A stretch of DNA of 64,000 nt from Hymenoscyphus infarciens. Taxonomy: Eukaryota; Ascomycota; Leotiomycetes; Helotiales; Helotiaceae. The stretch is from assembly GCA_001414345.1 (NCBI GenBank), contig LLCB01000004.1, positions 1 to 64,000 of the forward strand, in the 5' to 3' direction. Position 1 is the first letter of the stretch. Every line of letters starts with the position of its first letter. The notes below the pieces were generated by a model. The model was not told the origin of the DNA, ran no database searches, and saw only the letters and a program-made list of their open reading frames with translations. Positions 31,312-42,308 of the stretch are shown one piece after another. The position numbers were made by a program, and so were the translations under genes.

Positions 31312-32532
31312 ATGCCCAGAGACGATCTCTCCATCGATTTCAACCGCGGAAAGATGCCGCAAGTCGAGCATCAAGATGCCGCTGCCGTGCTCGACGAATG
31401 GACCAACCGAGCGGCCAATCTGCACCATGAAATAGCTTTCATGAACGAGGAGATCGGGGAAAAGGACAAGCAGATGCAGGATTGCCTCACACACATCAAC
31501 AAATGCGATAGCCAGATCCAGAAATGGGTTCGAATCAACGGCGGCCATGTGCCCAACCCTCGAGAGGAACAACTCAGCAAGGCAATCATGGAGAATTATG
31601 ACAAAGCTCAAGTACTGCAAGAACAAAAGGTCGCGTTGGCACAAAAGGCACAGGAAAAGCTGGATAAACATACTATGATCATCGATAGGCACATCAAAGA
31701 TTTGCAGGACAGAGGGGAACTCTCTGCCGACAAAGATCTCCCATCACTACTGCGACCCCAAGAAACACCAAGCGTCGTCGCTGCTCATGCAGAACCTGCC
31801 GTCATGCCTTTAGGCCAAATACCGAATTCAGCTACACCAGTACACACCCGGCATCCGAATCAATACCCTCAACGATTGCCTAGCTATGTGCAAGTTCGCC
31901 AATCCAGTGGTTCTGCTGCTCACTCATCTGCACCAGCTACTCCAGCGGCCCCTATATTGCTCAACCGACAAGCGCGAGAATCATCATTGGGTGCTGCAAA
32001 TAAGAGACAAAGACTAAACACAAATATTGTACTTCCGCCCAGTGGTCTTGCGCGTCATGCCTCGATGACTCCTGGTACACCCAGAGCTGGAACGCCAACC
32101 GTCGGTAGAGCTGGAAGTGCTGGTCCAAGAGCGTCACAGAAAGCCGCAACCAAGAAAGTTGCGCCTCAAGGAAGCAGACAAGGTGGAGCTCTGCGAAAGT
32201 CCAAACCTTCAAAATCAGGTCTCAGTCGTGTCAAGCGTACCGGAAACAAGAACTCGCCATCTGCCTCGAACGACAGCGAATTGAGTGATGCGGAATCAGG
32301 GTCGGGAGAAGACGAAAATGGTATGTCGACTGGCAGGCAAGCTGGAGGAAGGGCTGATTCCTATGAAGGCGATGATGGTAAGAAATACTGCACATGTCGA
32401 ACTGTTAGTTACGGCAATATGGTGGCCTGCGATAGGGTCGGTTGTCCATATGAGTGGTTCCACTGGACTTGCGTTGGGCTAAAGAGCGAGCCGGTCGGCA
32501 AGTTTTTCTGTCCCCTATGTATAGATAAATGA
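31312..32532 (+). CDS. ING-family PHD protein, Yng2-like NuA4 subunit
   Basis: A single exon of 406 residues starting at ATG 31312 (an upstream open frame lacks an ATG). The N-terminal ING domain (about residues 20-135) is helical and charged: DEWTNRAANLHHEI, IQKWVRINGG, then a Q/K-rich coiled part. The middle is disordered, rich in Ser, Pro and Ala, with basic patches. The C-terminal PHD finger has CTCRTVSYGNMVACD, CPYEWFHWTCVGL and FFCPLC. The IxKWVRxxGG block fits Yng2, the ING subunit of the NuA4 histone acetyltransferase, better than Yng1 or Pho23. PHD fingers of this group bind H3K4me3. Placement within the ING family is inference. Confidence 0.88.
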   Translation: MPRDDLSIDFNRGKMPQVEHQDAAAVLDEWTNRAANLHHEIAFMNEEIGEKDKQMQDCLTHINKCDSQIQKWVRINGGHVPNPREEQLSKAIMENYDKAQVLQEQKVALAQKAQEKLDKHTMIIDRHIKDLQDRGELSADKDLPSLLRPQETPSVVAAHAEPAVMPLGQIPNSATPVHTRHPNQYPQRLPSYVQVRQSSGSAAHSSAPATPAAPILLNRQARESSLGAANKRQRLNTNIVLPPSGLARHASMTPGTPRAGTPTVGRAGSAGPRASQKAATKKVAPQGSRQGGALRKSKPSKSGLSRVKRTGNKNSPSASNDSELSDAESGSGEDENGMSTGRQAGGRADSYEGDDGKKYCTCRTVSYGNMVACDRVGCPYEWFHWTCVGLKSEPVGKFFCPLCIDK

Positions 32533-33106
32533 AGAAATAAGTATGGGATGGTATAATATTGATAGGGATGGGGTTGGGAAAATTTAGCGTGGCGCTCTCG
32601 GTCTGTTTAGCTTGGAGTACGTGGGTTTGCGGCTAGCTGGTCATTATCAGCTTTTGAAGATAGCTTCACCTCAGGCCGACTCTGAGATTCGGATACCAAT
32701 CCTCGTTTGAGGAGGTGTCCACTGGTATGTAAACTTTACTCTGTGGATAGTAATAAGCTGCTCCAATGCTGCTGTTTCTTTGAGTGTCTGATATCTTAGG
32801 ATTTAGAACAGGCTGATGACTTGAAAAGTAACGCCACCACGTAGTTTCCCCTTCTTCTTCAATTGCCATCCCTTTCAAAAGACTTCATCTAACAAGACTT
32901 TGTCTCCTTCCAGGGTTTTCAAGTAAAAGTTGGTCATGTGATTACCCACAATTTGGCGCATCCCATTTTAACTTTCCAGCGTAACCTCAATAACTCTTGA
33001 GAAAATACAATTTCCTTCCAACAGCGGTATTCCAGTGTTTGTCACTTCACCGTCTCGAATATCCCAAACTCTCTTCGACTAAAACTACCACACAAACAAA
33101 CACGAG
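32533..33106. other. Intergenic
   Basis: Contains the 3' region of the ING gene and the promoter of the aldolase-like gene. No gene or repeat seen. Confidence 0.5.
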
Positions 33107-34215
33107 ATGGATGCGACGAATGAGGAAAAGTCTCCGCTACTGCCGTCTTGGGAACTGCAAAACATCGTCGGCCAACCCCCAGCCAAAATCCGAGTCAGAA
33201 ACCTCCAAACCTCCCTCAAAGTAGCCCGAGATGCATGGGGTCGTTACGAAAAAGAACAACCAGTTTTAATGACCGTCTCCGTTTTTCTACGTCACGCCTT
33301 CGAATCAGCATCAGCACAGGATGAAGTCACCAACAGTACGGTTCACTATGGGAGTCTGAGTAAAGCAGTCCTAGACACTTGCCGCTTATTCTCTGGTCTC
33401 CCCTCGCAATCACCGCCCATAAGCTTCCGAACGGATGAGAAGAAGACGAGACCGCTTTGTTTTCTTGTGGATAGTATTCACTTTTTTTTGACTAGGTTTA
33501 GTGCTGTTGAGAATGTTTCGCAGAGTCATATTTTGCCGCTTCTTAAGCCTGAGATGATGACTTCTTTGGAGATACGGGTTTTGTTGCCTAAAGCGAGTTT
33601 GCTGGGGTCGGGAGTCAGTTTTACACAATCTACTTTTTATGAACGGGGTGGGGAACGGGCGAGACATCTGGCTTTGGTTTTGGGATTGCATGATTTGAAG
33701 ATATCGACGATCATTGGGGTAAATCCTAATGAGAGGCTGGCGAAACAAATCGTTATTGCGAATATCGAAATCGAGCCCTGGACCAAGAGAGCAGACGTCT
33801 ACAACGAGCTAGAACAAATTGTTTTCAAGGTACCTCTCCCCTCCTAACCCCCCATCCAATTACTCTCACTAACACGTCCCAGACAATCGAAGAATCCTCC
33901 TTCAAAACTCTTGAATCCCTAGCCAAACATCTAGGCGAAAGAATTATCTCCTGCTTCATCGTACCCTATACACACCTGGACGCCCAGGACTCGGACGAGA
34001 TGTGGGATTTCCCGAATGTGAAGATTTCTTTGGAGAAACCCACTGCTGTTATGTTTGCTGATGCTCCGTGTGTGGAGTTACTTGTTCCATCTCATCCTCA
34101 GAAGAATGAAGAGGCGAAGAGGCTTTGGCTGACGAGTGCTGCGGTGGGAAAATTTGATGCACCGCCTTTCCCGTTGCAGGGGAGTTTAGGGCAATGGGTT
34201 GTGTGGAATCGATAG
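33107..34215 (+). CDS. Dihydroneopterin aldolase-like (FolB domain) protein
   Basis: Two exons (33107-33829 and 33883-34215), phase 0, give 351 residues. The first half contains FLRHAFESASAQDEVTNSTV and YGSLSKAVLD, the FolB pattern of dihydroneopterin aldolases in the folate pathway. The second half (from about residue 230) contains EQIVFKTIEESSFKTLESLA and PNVKISLEKPTAV, which looks like a second FolB unit. A tandem FolB arrangement without the pyrophosphokinase and DHPS domains of Fol1 is common in filamentous ascomycetes; whether such stand-alone proteins catalyse the folate step is uncertain. Confidence 0.85.
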
Positions 34216-35100
34216 ATGGGTTTGGGGGGCGTTGAGAAGGGAGGGTTGCTACTTTGACTTTTAGGGAGTATGTCCGTTCCGTAATTTTGGGACTTGGGGT
34301 GGGTGGTTCTGATACAGAGGGCGGAGGACGGGGTTTTCTTTCGATCACCATACTTGAAGACTGGTCGGAGAAGTCTAACACAATTATACTCCAAAGCCAA
34401 TTCTCAAGTTGGGCGTCAAGTCTGGTTTATACAAGAAGGGCTTTTTGGGACCCGATATTTAGATTTAGAGAAATACTTTAAGAAGACAAAGTCAGCTTTG
34501 TTGGAGATTTTCCGATCGCAAATTCCTGAATTCCAGTGATATGGAGCTTGCTTTAAAACGTCGTTCTAGTATGCTTTATTCACCAATTGCGAAATTGACA
34601 AACTACTTTACTGCTTTATAGTATTGTGTAGCAAGATGAGCTGCTAAAGCTAGATTAATCAAATTAATTAAATAAGGTCTCGTTACTTATCCAAACCCCC
34701 CCCCCCCCCCATTTGTTTATTATAAGTCGTCTAGATTGTTTAAGAGAGTTAAAATGTTTCAACAAGCTCAGGAGGTCTGTCGTAGCGAGTTTAAAGTATA
34801 TATAGACAGAATTGGTTAATTGGTGAACAAAGCATATTGCCTAATGTCCGCTACGAAGAGGTTTGAGAGCTCTGGAACTTGGAAACACATTTGAGAAACT
34901 AAACATAAGCACTCTTGTACTTTTGACTTGCTTCGCTCTCTATATTTCCATATGACAGGAGTGTCCCAGTGAGTTTAAAGTGGAAGTCTAGTAGTTTTGT
35001 TACAGAGCGCGATTTTTCAATTGTTCTAACTCTTTGTTTTAAATTTTCTCGATACTTCAGACAATACTGAAGTGAAGTATGAACTGGTGAAAGCTGTAAT
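34216..35100. other. AT-rich intergenic block
   Basis: No gene. A poly-C run of about 14 bases lies near 34698-34711. The DNA from here to 36.7 kb is AT-rich and stop-rich in all frames, as in repeat-induced point mutation blocks. Confidence 0.5.
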
Positions 35101-35111
35101 TAGGCAGTTTG

Positions 35112-36040
35112 CTGCATATCGCACTTTTAGCAGTTGTCCCAAGTTGTTTAGAATATCTAGAAAACCAAAACAAGACTTGAGATAAAATCATCAGCTGAAT
35201 GGGAAGTCCTGTGAATGCTGTTGCTTAAAGGGTTTGCTGTACTTGGCGACTTTGCAGCAGACTCACTGTAAAATGGGTTTTGTTACACGTCGCCTTTTTC
35301 TCGGGTGTTAAGTCTCTGGATATTATGGACCGTAGAATAATCTTGTTGCCTATCGCACTTTTAGCAGTTGTTCAACAGCCTGTCTGTCGACTGCTCTGAA
35401 TGCATGTAGTCGTTCACCTGTCTCCTGGCTGTAGAGTAATTTTGTTGCATATCGCATTTTCCAGTTGTTCAACAGTTCGTAAGCTTCCCACGCTATGAGC
35501 TGGAACCTCAGATAAGTGAGAAGACTGTAATTTGTTGCATATCGCAGTCTTTGCAGTTGCTCAAAGCTTCTGTAAGCTGTAGACTAGTACTCCACACAGC
35601 GTAAATCAGCGATATTGTTATGACAAGCTTCGTTGCAACTCTGGTTTTCACAAGTATTGTTGCAAATATTATTCAACAGTTGCTGGAGTTCATAGACTGC
35701 AAAGTAGATTTCAGATGATATAAATAGAAGAGCCAGAAGGGTAACAAGTACTGATCTGCGGGTTTTTTGTTACAAATCGCAACTTAATCCCAGGGAGCAA
35801 GCTGTACTTAGCTACGTTTTAGGCTTATCCAGATAAAATTAACAAGGAAAGGAAAGTCAAGTCAAGACTGTCCTTAAAAGTTTTATTACACATCACAACT
35901 CGATCCCCGCTAATTCCCTAGGTTCAAGTTGTACTTACTCTCTTTATATAATTTTCAGCTTACTACTTCTACGTATCAAAGTTATAAAAAATCGAGCCAG
36001 ACGTCTAGTAAACCGCCTTGGCAGGTTTTGTTGTACATCC
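35112..36040 (+). repeat. Cluster of variant TTGCA/TCGC elements
   Basis: About ten related copies in under 1 kb, all on the plus strand. Cores start at 35112, 35283, 35346, 35445, 35535, 35633, 35660, 35770, 35886 and 36031. The best ones read TTGCATATCGCA (35445, 35535). Four are followed by an ACTTTTAGCAGTTG-like tail, and two of them by CAGTTGTTCAAC, a short palindrome that replaces the CGG/CCG pair of the left cluster. Right-hand copies carry G-to-A or C-to-T changes (TTACA, TCAC), as repeat-induced point mutation would make. Confidence 0.6.
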
Positions 36041-37506
36041 TATTTTTCCTAGATATCTTGAAGAAAGAAACTTTATAAAATATACTTAAAGTAAAGACTA
36101 TTATCCTATACCTTATACAATTGTTCTAGGAGTCAATACCTACAACTAAGCTAGGCTCTTTATAACTAGGAGAAAATCAATAAGAAGAGCGCTATTCAAG
36201 ACTTCTTTGTAATTTTCTATTATTCTAATACAAAGTTAAAAGTTAACGATCTCTAGCTAGATAGTATAGTTTAAACACTAATTATAGAATTACTTAATTA
36301 TTATTAGACATGCACTAGAATTCGCTATAACTCTATAACTTAATCTTAAGCTCTATTAAATAACTTTATTCTTTGAAATTCTTCTGCTTAATTATTTGAA
36401 ATTTTTAGTAAATAGTATTCACGTCTACTAATAATCTATTTAGTTCTCTGTATTCTTTACAGTCTTAGATATTTTTTCAATCAACTTGATTACTCTTCGG
36501 TATTGCTAAAGAATTTCATTCAATAGAAGACTTTACTAGACTCTCTAAATAATAGACTAAAGTAGTCAGGTCTATCATTGGTATACTAGCTCTCTCTAGT
36601 TCCAAACCTCATCTATCACCATAATGTAATACCTATTGAAAATGTGCGTATTCCCTAGCTACGGTATTAACTACCAATTATTCTCCTCTGCATAGAAGCT
36701 CATTGGGAAAACAGAAAATCATGAACTTCAAGCGACTGTTCAAAGCAAGCAAAAGTCTTGACACCCGTCATCGTGATTAACACCAAAGGATCACGAAACC
36801 AATTAGCTCAAGATTAAAAGTCACAGAAACACACACACGCACTCAAGCACAATGAAATTGGGCAATTTGTATTTGTATTCATCTCAAGCTACTGAAGTCA
36901 AAATCAAACAGGAATAGAAAAGGAAGTGGAGCGGGAGAAAAAGGTTAGAATCCAGGAGGTCCAAGGAGGAGTGTCAAGCCAGAAGGGAAATCCAGGGTGC
37001 TTGCTTTCAGGTGAGTAGTGAGACATCTTGCCATTTGGGTGGATGGGAGGAGGGAAGGGGAGTATTGGTTGAATGTACACGTACCTCGACCTCGGGCTTG
37101 AGGAATTTGGAAAGGGGCCTGTAGGGTTTGGTTGAAGGAGAGGAGGGGGGGGTGGAGGGTTGAGTATCGGTGGAGTACGTACCTCACACAAGGAAAAGTC
37201 GGATCCTGGTAACCCCCTACAACATCGATCAAACAAAAAGACATGATACAGGAAGAAAACATGAAGACGAAGAGAGTAGATGCCTAGAACCTTCCCCAGT
37301 GTCCACCATAAAACCCATCCACTCATAACTCATGAAAATACACCCCATACCCTTAACATGCCGTATGTATCAATCTGTAATTCATAGCGCCAGAAACAAT
37401 GATGCCCATCCCCGCCCATCGGGTAAATCCATCGACAGAATACCAACTAAGTCTAAGACCAGCAATATGCCGATCAATCTATGTACCTATGCTTAGTGTA
37501 TGTACT
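36041..37506. other. AT-rich DNA and 3' flank of the next gene
   Basis: 36.05-36.6 kb is strongly AT-rich without repeats I can define. A 140-codon minus-strand frame (36904-37326) is Pro- and Leu-rich and matches nothing; it may lie in the 3' untranslated region of the gene at 37507. Confidence 0.45.
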
Positions 37507-38403
37507 CTACAACATCTCTTCGTCTTGTCCATATCCGTTAATTGCCATTCCTCCAGAGTTGTGTTGAAATTGTTGGTGTTCGAATGCGCCGTACTGGTTC
37601 TCCATCGCCATCTTTCGTTGCTCCGCAAGTTGAGCCCAGTCACCGCCGACATTTGGAAACGTGTGAATATCTTGGACTGTGTTGTAGACTGGGTCTGTAG
37701 AGCGGTTGTATTGAGGTCCTGATGTTCCAAAGTGCGAGTATATATCCTTGGAGGGACCCGCAGCGATTGCAGATTGCTCGTATTCTCGTTGTGCGAGAGC
37801 CTCGTATCCAGATGTCATGTACGGTTCTGCAGATTGTCCATTGTTTGCCCATCGCCCATCCCCGCCTTGAATCGGTGTGAGAGGTGCATTGCTCGAGTCA
37901 CTCATGGTATCACTATCCATGCTTTGGTCTCCGTTGCTTCTCGACGCCCGTTCTTCCAACATCTGACGCTCGTATCGTAGCTTTGCCATAGCCTCCTCTT
38001 GCTGGAGTGAAGTTGTGGGCCAGTTTCCGAGATCCTGTGTCAACGCATGTCCGCCGTAGTCTGGTGGGCAAATTCTCCACAACTCGACGAGTCTCATTTG
38101 TTGTGCAGCATCGGCTGTCTTGAACAATTCGAGTTGCGAAGGGAAGAGAGTTGAGATATCGACACCATGTCTAGCAAGTATGATTTCGGTTGTAAGTTGA
38201 TCGGTTTGAGGAGGCTCCGAAGCCGGTCTTGCTGGTTGTTGTTGTGGCACAACATGTGCTGAGTGGTGGTAGTGTTGGGAAATAGAGTAGACATAAGGTT
38301 CTTCTACAGGAGCAGGGGCAGGTTCGGGTTGAGGGGCAACATAATTGTTGTCTAGATGGAGGTTTGTGGCAAAGAGGACTGCGAGTTCTTCTTGGGTTGA
38401 CAT
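37507..38403 (-). CDS. Hypothetical protein, Gln-rich
   Basis: A single exon of 298 residues from ATG 38403. The N-terminus is Pro/Glu/Gln-rich and disordered. A more ordered segment (about residues 75-150) reads ILARHGVDISTLFPSQLELF, MRLVELWRICPP and TTSLQQEEAMAKLRYERQM; the C-terminal half is polar with many Tyr, Asn and Gln. The frame has steady coding composition and no stops, so I take it as real. I do not recognise the family. A glutamine- and tyrosine-rich tail of this kind is often found in fungal regulators, but no DNA-binding domain is visible. Confidence 0.7.
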   Translation of the reverse strand: MSTQEELAVLFATNLHLDNNYVAPQPEPAPAPVEEPYVYSISQHYHHSAHVVPQQQPARPASEPPQTDQLTTEIILARHGVDISTLFPSQLELFKTADAAQQMRLVELWRICPPDYGGHALTQDLGNWPTTSLQQEEAMAKLRYERQMLEERASRSNGDQSMDSDTMSDSSNAPLTPIQGGDGRWANNGQSAEPYMTSGYEALAQREYEQSAIAAGPSKDIYSHFGTSGPQYNRSTDPVYNTVQDIHTFPNVGGDWAQLAEQRKMAMENQYGAFEHQQFQHNSGGMAINGYGQDEEML

Positions 38404-39742
38404 GATGGGCGAGTCCAGAGCAGTTGGCAGGAAGCTGTTCTATGCCGGTTAGTTTGTTGAACGCGATGGGGGCAAGCAGCATACCTTGCTGCGAAGTACT
38501 TGGAGATGCTCAAGTGTAGCTCTGCAAAGAGCCAGCTTGTCTGTCTGATTCTGACGAGCTGCCAGGAAAAGGGGGAGAATGGATTATGTCTTGAGCTTGA
38601 GAGGAAGGAGAAGCTAGAGTGAGAGAGAGCAGCAAATTGGCAGGTTGGCAGGCAGGCAGGATACTCGAGCGAGCAGAGCAGACTGGGGACAGAGGAACGG
38701 TGCTTGTTTGCTTTTATATTCACTAAGCTATGAGTATGTATGTGTATGTGTGTATGTACTTGCGGCTGCTCGAAGCTGCTTGAGGTAGAGCCGTCAAACG
38801 AAACCGGAGATCCTGGATGATTCCGTTGGCGACGGGACCGAGGGAGTTTGGGACTTGCTGGGTAGCTGCGGAAAACGAGGATCGAAGGAGGGAGGGCAAA
38901 GGGCGTATTGACGAGGAGGATCTGAAAGCAGAATAGTTGAAGAAAGAAGTCGAGTCGGTTCAGCGGGTGTTGGTGTTGGTGTTGGTGTTGGTGTTGTGGT
39001 GGAAAGGGGGATGGAAATTGTGTTAAATAAGGAGTCGTAACTCGTAACTACCCCTCCCTGTGATCTGATTGTTTTGGTGCAGGGGCAGGCACCGCACCGC
39101 ACCGCACCGCACCTCCACTCGGCACGGGCACGATGACGGGTCCCGTTCACCTGCATCAATGGAAGCGCTGCCCAACCACTAAAGTATTGGAACACTGCGA
39201 ATTTGCGAAACCAGTTGCTTGCTAGCGTAGCACTTGTTGAGATTTGAGGAATTTGAAGCCAATCGTTGTACGACACGCGGAGGGGGATGACCCTCTCCAA
39301 ATCTTTTCGCTGCAACCCGTGGGCTCACCGTCTTCTTTCAAGGAGGATCAAACCAAATACACGGTACGCTACAACTAGATGGCGTTGGAGTCTGGAATGA
39401 ATAACCCGCAAATGCTTTTCTTTAGCAAGCCAACCATATAAACGTTGTATATAAATGTGTATTGATTTCAACAAAGGAGCCTGGATTTTCCAAGTAGGAA
39501 GTAGGTCGTATCGGAGGAATATTCTTCCATCCCGAGATACAAGACATATCACGTGACCTGACTCTCTTTATGTAAGCTGCAGCCTCATGGCAGCCTTAGC
39601 ATCAAGTTCAACCAGACGCGGCTTCAGATGCCTGGTGGAGCTTCGTGAGCTTCAATAAACAGAGCTCCAGCAACCTCACAACCGCAATCACATCCAACGC
39701 AATACCTTTGACCCCGAACCTCTAAAATTCACCGATTCCATC
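38404..39742. other. Leader and promoter region between two genes
   Basis: Upstream region of the hypothetical protein on the left and the proteasome gene on the right. It holds two tandem repeats: GTTGGT units at about 38968-38996 and GCACC units at about 39090-39113. A 173-codon minus-strand frame (38794-39315) includes both repeats and is not called. Confidence 0.5.
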
Positions 39743-40753
39743 ATGGTATACTACAGACTTTCTCTCAGAATCCTCCGAACCCCCTGTCAGAACTCATAAA
39801 CTAACCTCTGGCAGACGTCAATAGGTACAGGTTACGATCTCTCCAACTCCGTCTTCTCCCCCGATGGCAGAAATTTTCAAGTCGAATATGCGGTCAAGGC
39901 AGTGGAGAACGGAGGAACCTCCATTGGAATCCGGTGTAAAGACGGTGTTGTGCTAGCGGTTGAGAAGGTCATTTCAAGCAAGCTATTAAAGGCTGGAGCG
40001 AACAAGCGTATTGCGACTGTTGACAGACATATTGGTGCCGTATGTTTTAACCCCTAAATCTGGCTATCATTTCGAATGGTAGATAAACTAACCTCATTTT
40101 AGGTATCCTCTGGACTCGTACCCGATGGACGACACTTTGTATCTCACGCACGCGATGAAGCTGCCAACTGGCGTTCGGTCTACAAAACCCCCATCACAGT
40201 CAAGGATCTCGCAAGTCGAATGGGAGGCTATCTCCAAGCATATACCCTCTACTCTTCCGTACGACCTTTCGGTATCACAGCAATTGTGGGAGGTTGGGAT
40301 TCTGAGCTGGAGCTTCCTGTTGATGGTCAGGTCGGGAGCGGTCCAACTATCGGCGCAGGAGGCAAAGTACAGGGCAAGACATATGGTGGACCAGGACTTT
40401 ACATGATTGAGCCAAGTGGACTGTACTGGGGATACTATGGTGCAGCAACCGGCAAAGGACGACAAACCGCCAAAGCAGAATTAGAGAAGTTGGACTTGGC
40501 TGCTGGCAAATTAAGTCTCGAGGATGGCGTTAAGGAGGCTGCAAGAATCATCTATGTTGCGCACGCCGATAACAAGGACAAAGAATTCGAGTTGGAGATG
40601 ACCTGGATTAGCAACCTGGATGGACCTACGAAGGGAAGACATGAAGAGGTTCCAAAGGATATTTTAGAGGAAGCCGAGCGGTTAGCAAAGAAGCATTTGG
40701 AGGGAGAGGATGATGATGAAGAGACGAATGACAAGGATAAAATGGAGGAATAG
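39743..40753 (+). CDS. PRE10: 20S proteasome subunit alpha-7 (alpha type-3)
   Basis: Three exons: 39743-39745 (the ATG alone), 39815-40039 and 40103-40753, all phase 0, giving 292 residues. After Met the protein reads [19 protein letters not shown], the alpha-subunit N-terminal signature, then [19 protein letters not shown] and the body of a PSMA3/Pre10 subunit ([27 protein letters not shown]). The C-terminus is the acidic tail typical of alpha-7 ([17 protein letters not shown]). It forms part of the outer ring of the 20S core that gates substrate entry. The start exon consists of exactly three coding bases, followed at once by a GTATAC donor. Confidence 0.96.
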
Positions 40754-41674
40754 ATCTCTTAGGTGCGAGAGAACACCCTGTACCAACAATTGCTCAATAA
40801 CCAGTTTGTGCAACTATTCTGGGTTCACGAAAGCGAATGAAGATAATCGATTTACTTACTACAAATTCTTTTTTTGCCAATTCTCGGCGATTGTGCTCTT
40901 CTTATCTTGATGCGTCTAAAAGGGACACTTTGGTCTTTGGCCTTCTGTATTCTGTCATATGGAGTATTGCTCACGACTCCATTTTCGCCTCCTCAAATTA
41001 TACAAAAATGCTCCCCTTGTTTAGCACACGCCATTGGAACTACTAGAACTTGGGGTAAAGCAGTTCCTTACAATGAGGAGAACCTTGCCCCAAACGGTGC
41101 TGTTTCAAACATGGACTGACTCGCTTCTTGGCCAGAGAAAGATGAAGCACAACCGAGTCCCTTCAAGCTTCATAGCGGTCGGTATCTTGGCCTCCCTGTC
41201 TATTCACCCGCGGGCGGTTTTCTCTCTTTACCGCAACTCAATTCCATGACCACCTCTATGAACCTCTTTACACAATACAATCTCCAAAGCAATTGCACCC
41301 CACTAGAAAATCTCCTCAACTTTTTGCGTTTACGGAGGTACCTCTATATTTTCATTATTCGTTATTTTTCAACAACCCAGAAGATTTCCTTGGCGCCCAG
41401 GGGGAATTGTCTCTTGGGATTACCAGGGGTGACGCATCTTTCTCTTGGTTCTTACTTGGGTTTGGAACTTTGGCAGCTTCATCGGGGATCTACGGAATCC
41501 ACCCCCAAGAAATGGCAAGCCGTGACGGTTGGAGATAGTATGTTTCGCAATTCTCCCCACACGCGGGTCTTTTTGGAAAGGCCTTTATAAAGATGGAGGG
41601 TTCTCGCCGGATTGTCGGGTCTGGTTCTTTTAATTCACACCATTTCATAACAACAAATCATCACCACAGACAAG
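40754..41674. other. Intergenic
   Basis: No supported gene. A 114-codon plus-strand frame (41246-41590) matches nothing. The last 100 bases are the pyrimidine-rich leader of the RidA-like gene. Confidence 0.5.
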
Positions 41675-42308
41675 ATGTTATTCACTCAGGTTTTCAATAA
41701 GTAAGATTCTCTCCATTTATACTGAATTTCTCGCCGGGATTTCTGCCCTACTTTCAATCAATCACTAATGACTTGTTCACAGAAACAAAGCTATAGCAGC
41801 TAAAACAGATGATGGCTCCTCAGCAGCCTCTCCCGCCCTGCCGAAAAAAGTAAAGCCAGTCAAGAAGCGCCGAATAAAGATCTCCAACATCAAAATGCAC
41901 TCCCTAAACTTCACCAACGGTCCCGACGCCGGTCAAAAATTCAGCGATCTCTGCCACTACTCACAATCCGTCATCGTAGGCAGCACCTGCAAAGTTGCCG
42001 GTCAAGGCGGTTGGGATAGAAAAGGCCATCTAGAAGCCGATAATATCATGCTACAAGTGGATCTGGCATTTGATAATATCGATATTGTCTTGAGGGCGGC
42101 GGGATTGAAGGGCTGGGAGGATGTATATCATGTTCGCAGTTATCATACGGACTTGAGTGTTTCTTTTGACTTGATGGTGAGGAAGCTGAAGGAGAGGATT
42201 CCGGGACATCGGCCGGTTTGGACGGCGGTTGGGGTGAAGGAGTTGGCGTTTCCCGCTATGAGGATTGAGATTGAGGTTGAGGCTTTGGTGGGCCAGGATG
42301 GCTTGTGA
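41675..42308 (+). CDS. RidA/YjgF-family protein
   Basis: Two exons (41675-41700 and 41783-42308; GTAAGA donor, TTCACAG acceptor) give 183 residues. A basic N-terminal extension of about 45 residues (Lys-rich, KKVKPVKKRRIK) comes before the RidA fold: CHYSQSVIVGSTCKVAGQGG, NIMLQVDLAFDNI, WEDVYHVRSYHTDL, HRPVWTAVGVKELAFPAMRI. RidA proteins remove reactive enamines and imines formed by PLP enzymes; fungal relatives of this branch are diverse. The Lys/Arg-rich leader could direct the protein to mitochondria or the nucleus; that is inference. Starting instead at the Met at 41895 would give the 137-residue domain alone. Confidence 0.82.

Noticed and set aside
38794..39315. 173-codon minus-strand frame
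   Set aside because: Includes two tandem repeats (TP and CGA runs) and matches nothing; in the leader region of the gene at 37.5 kb.
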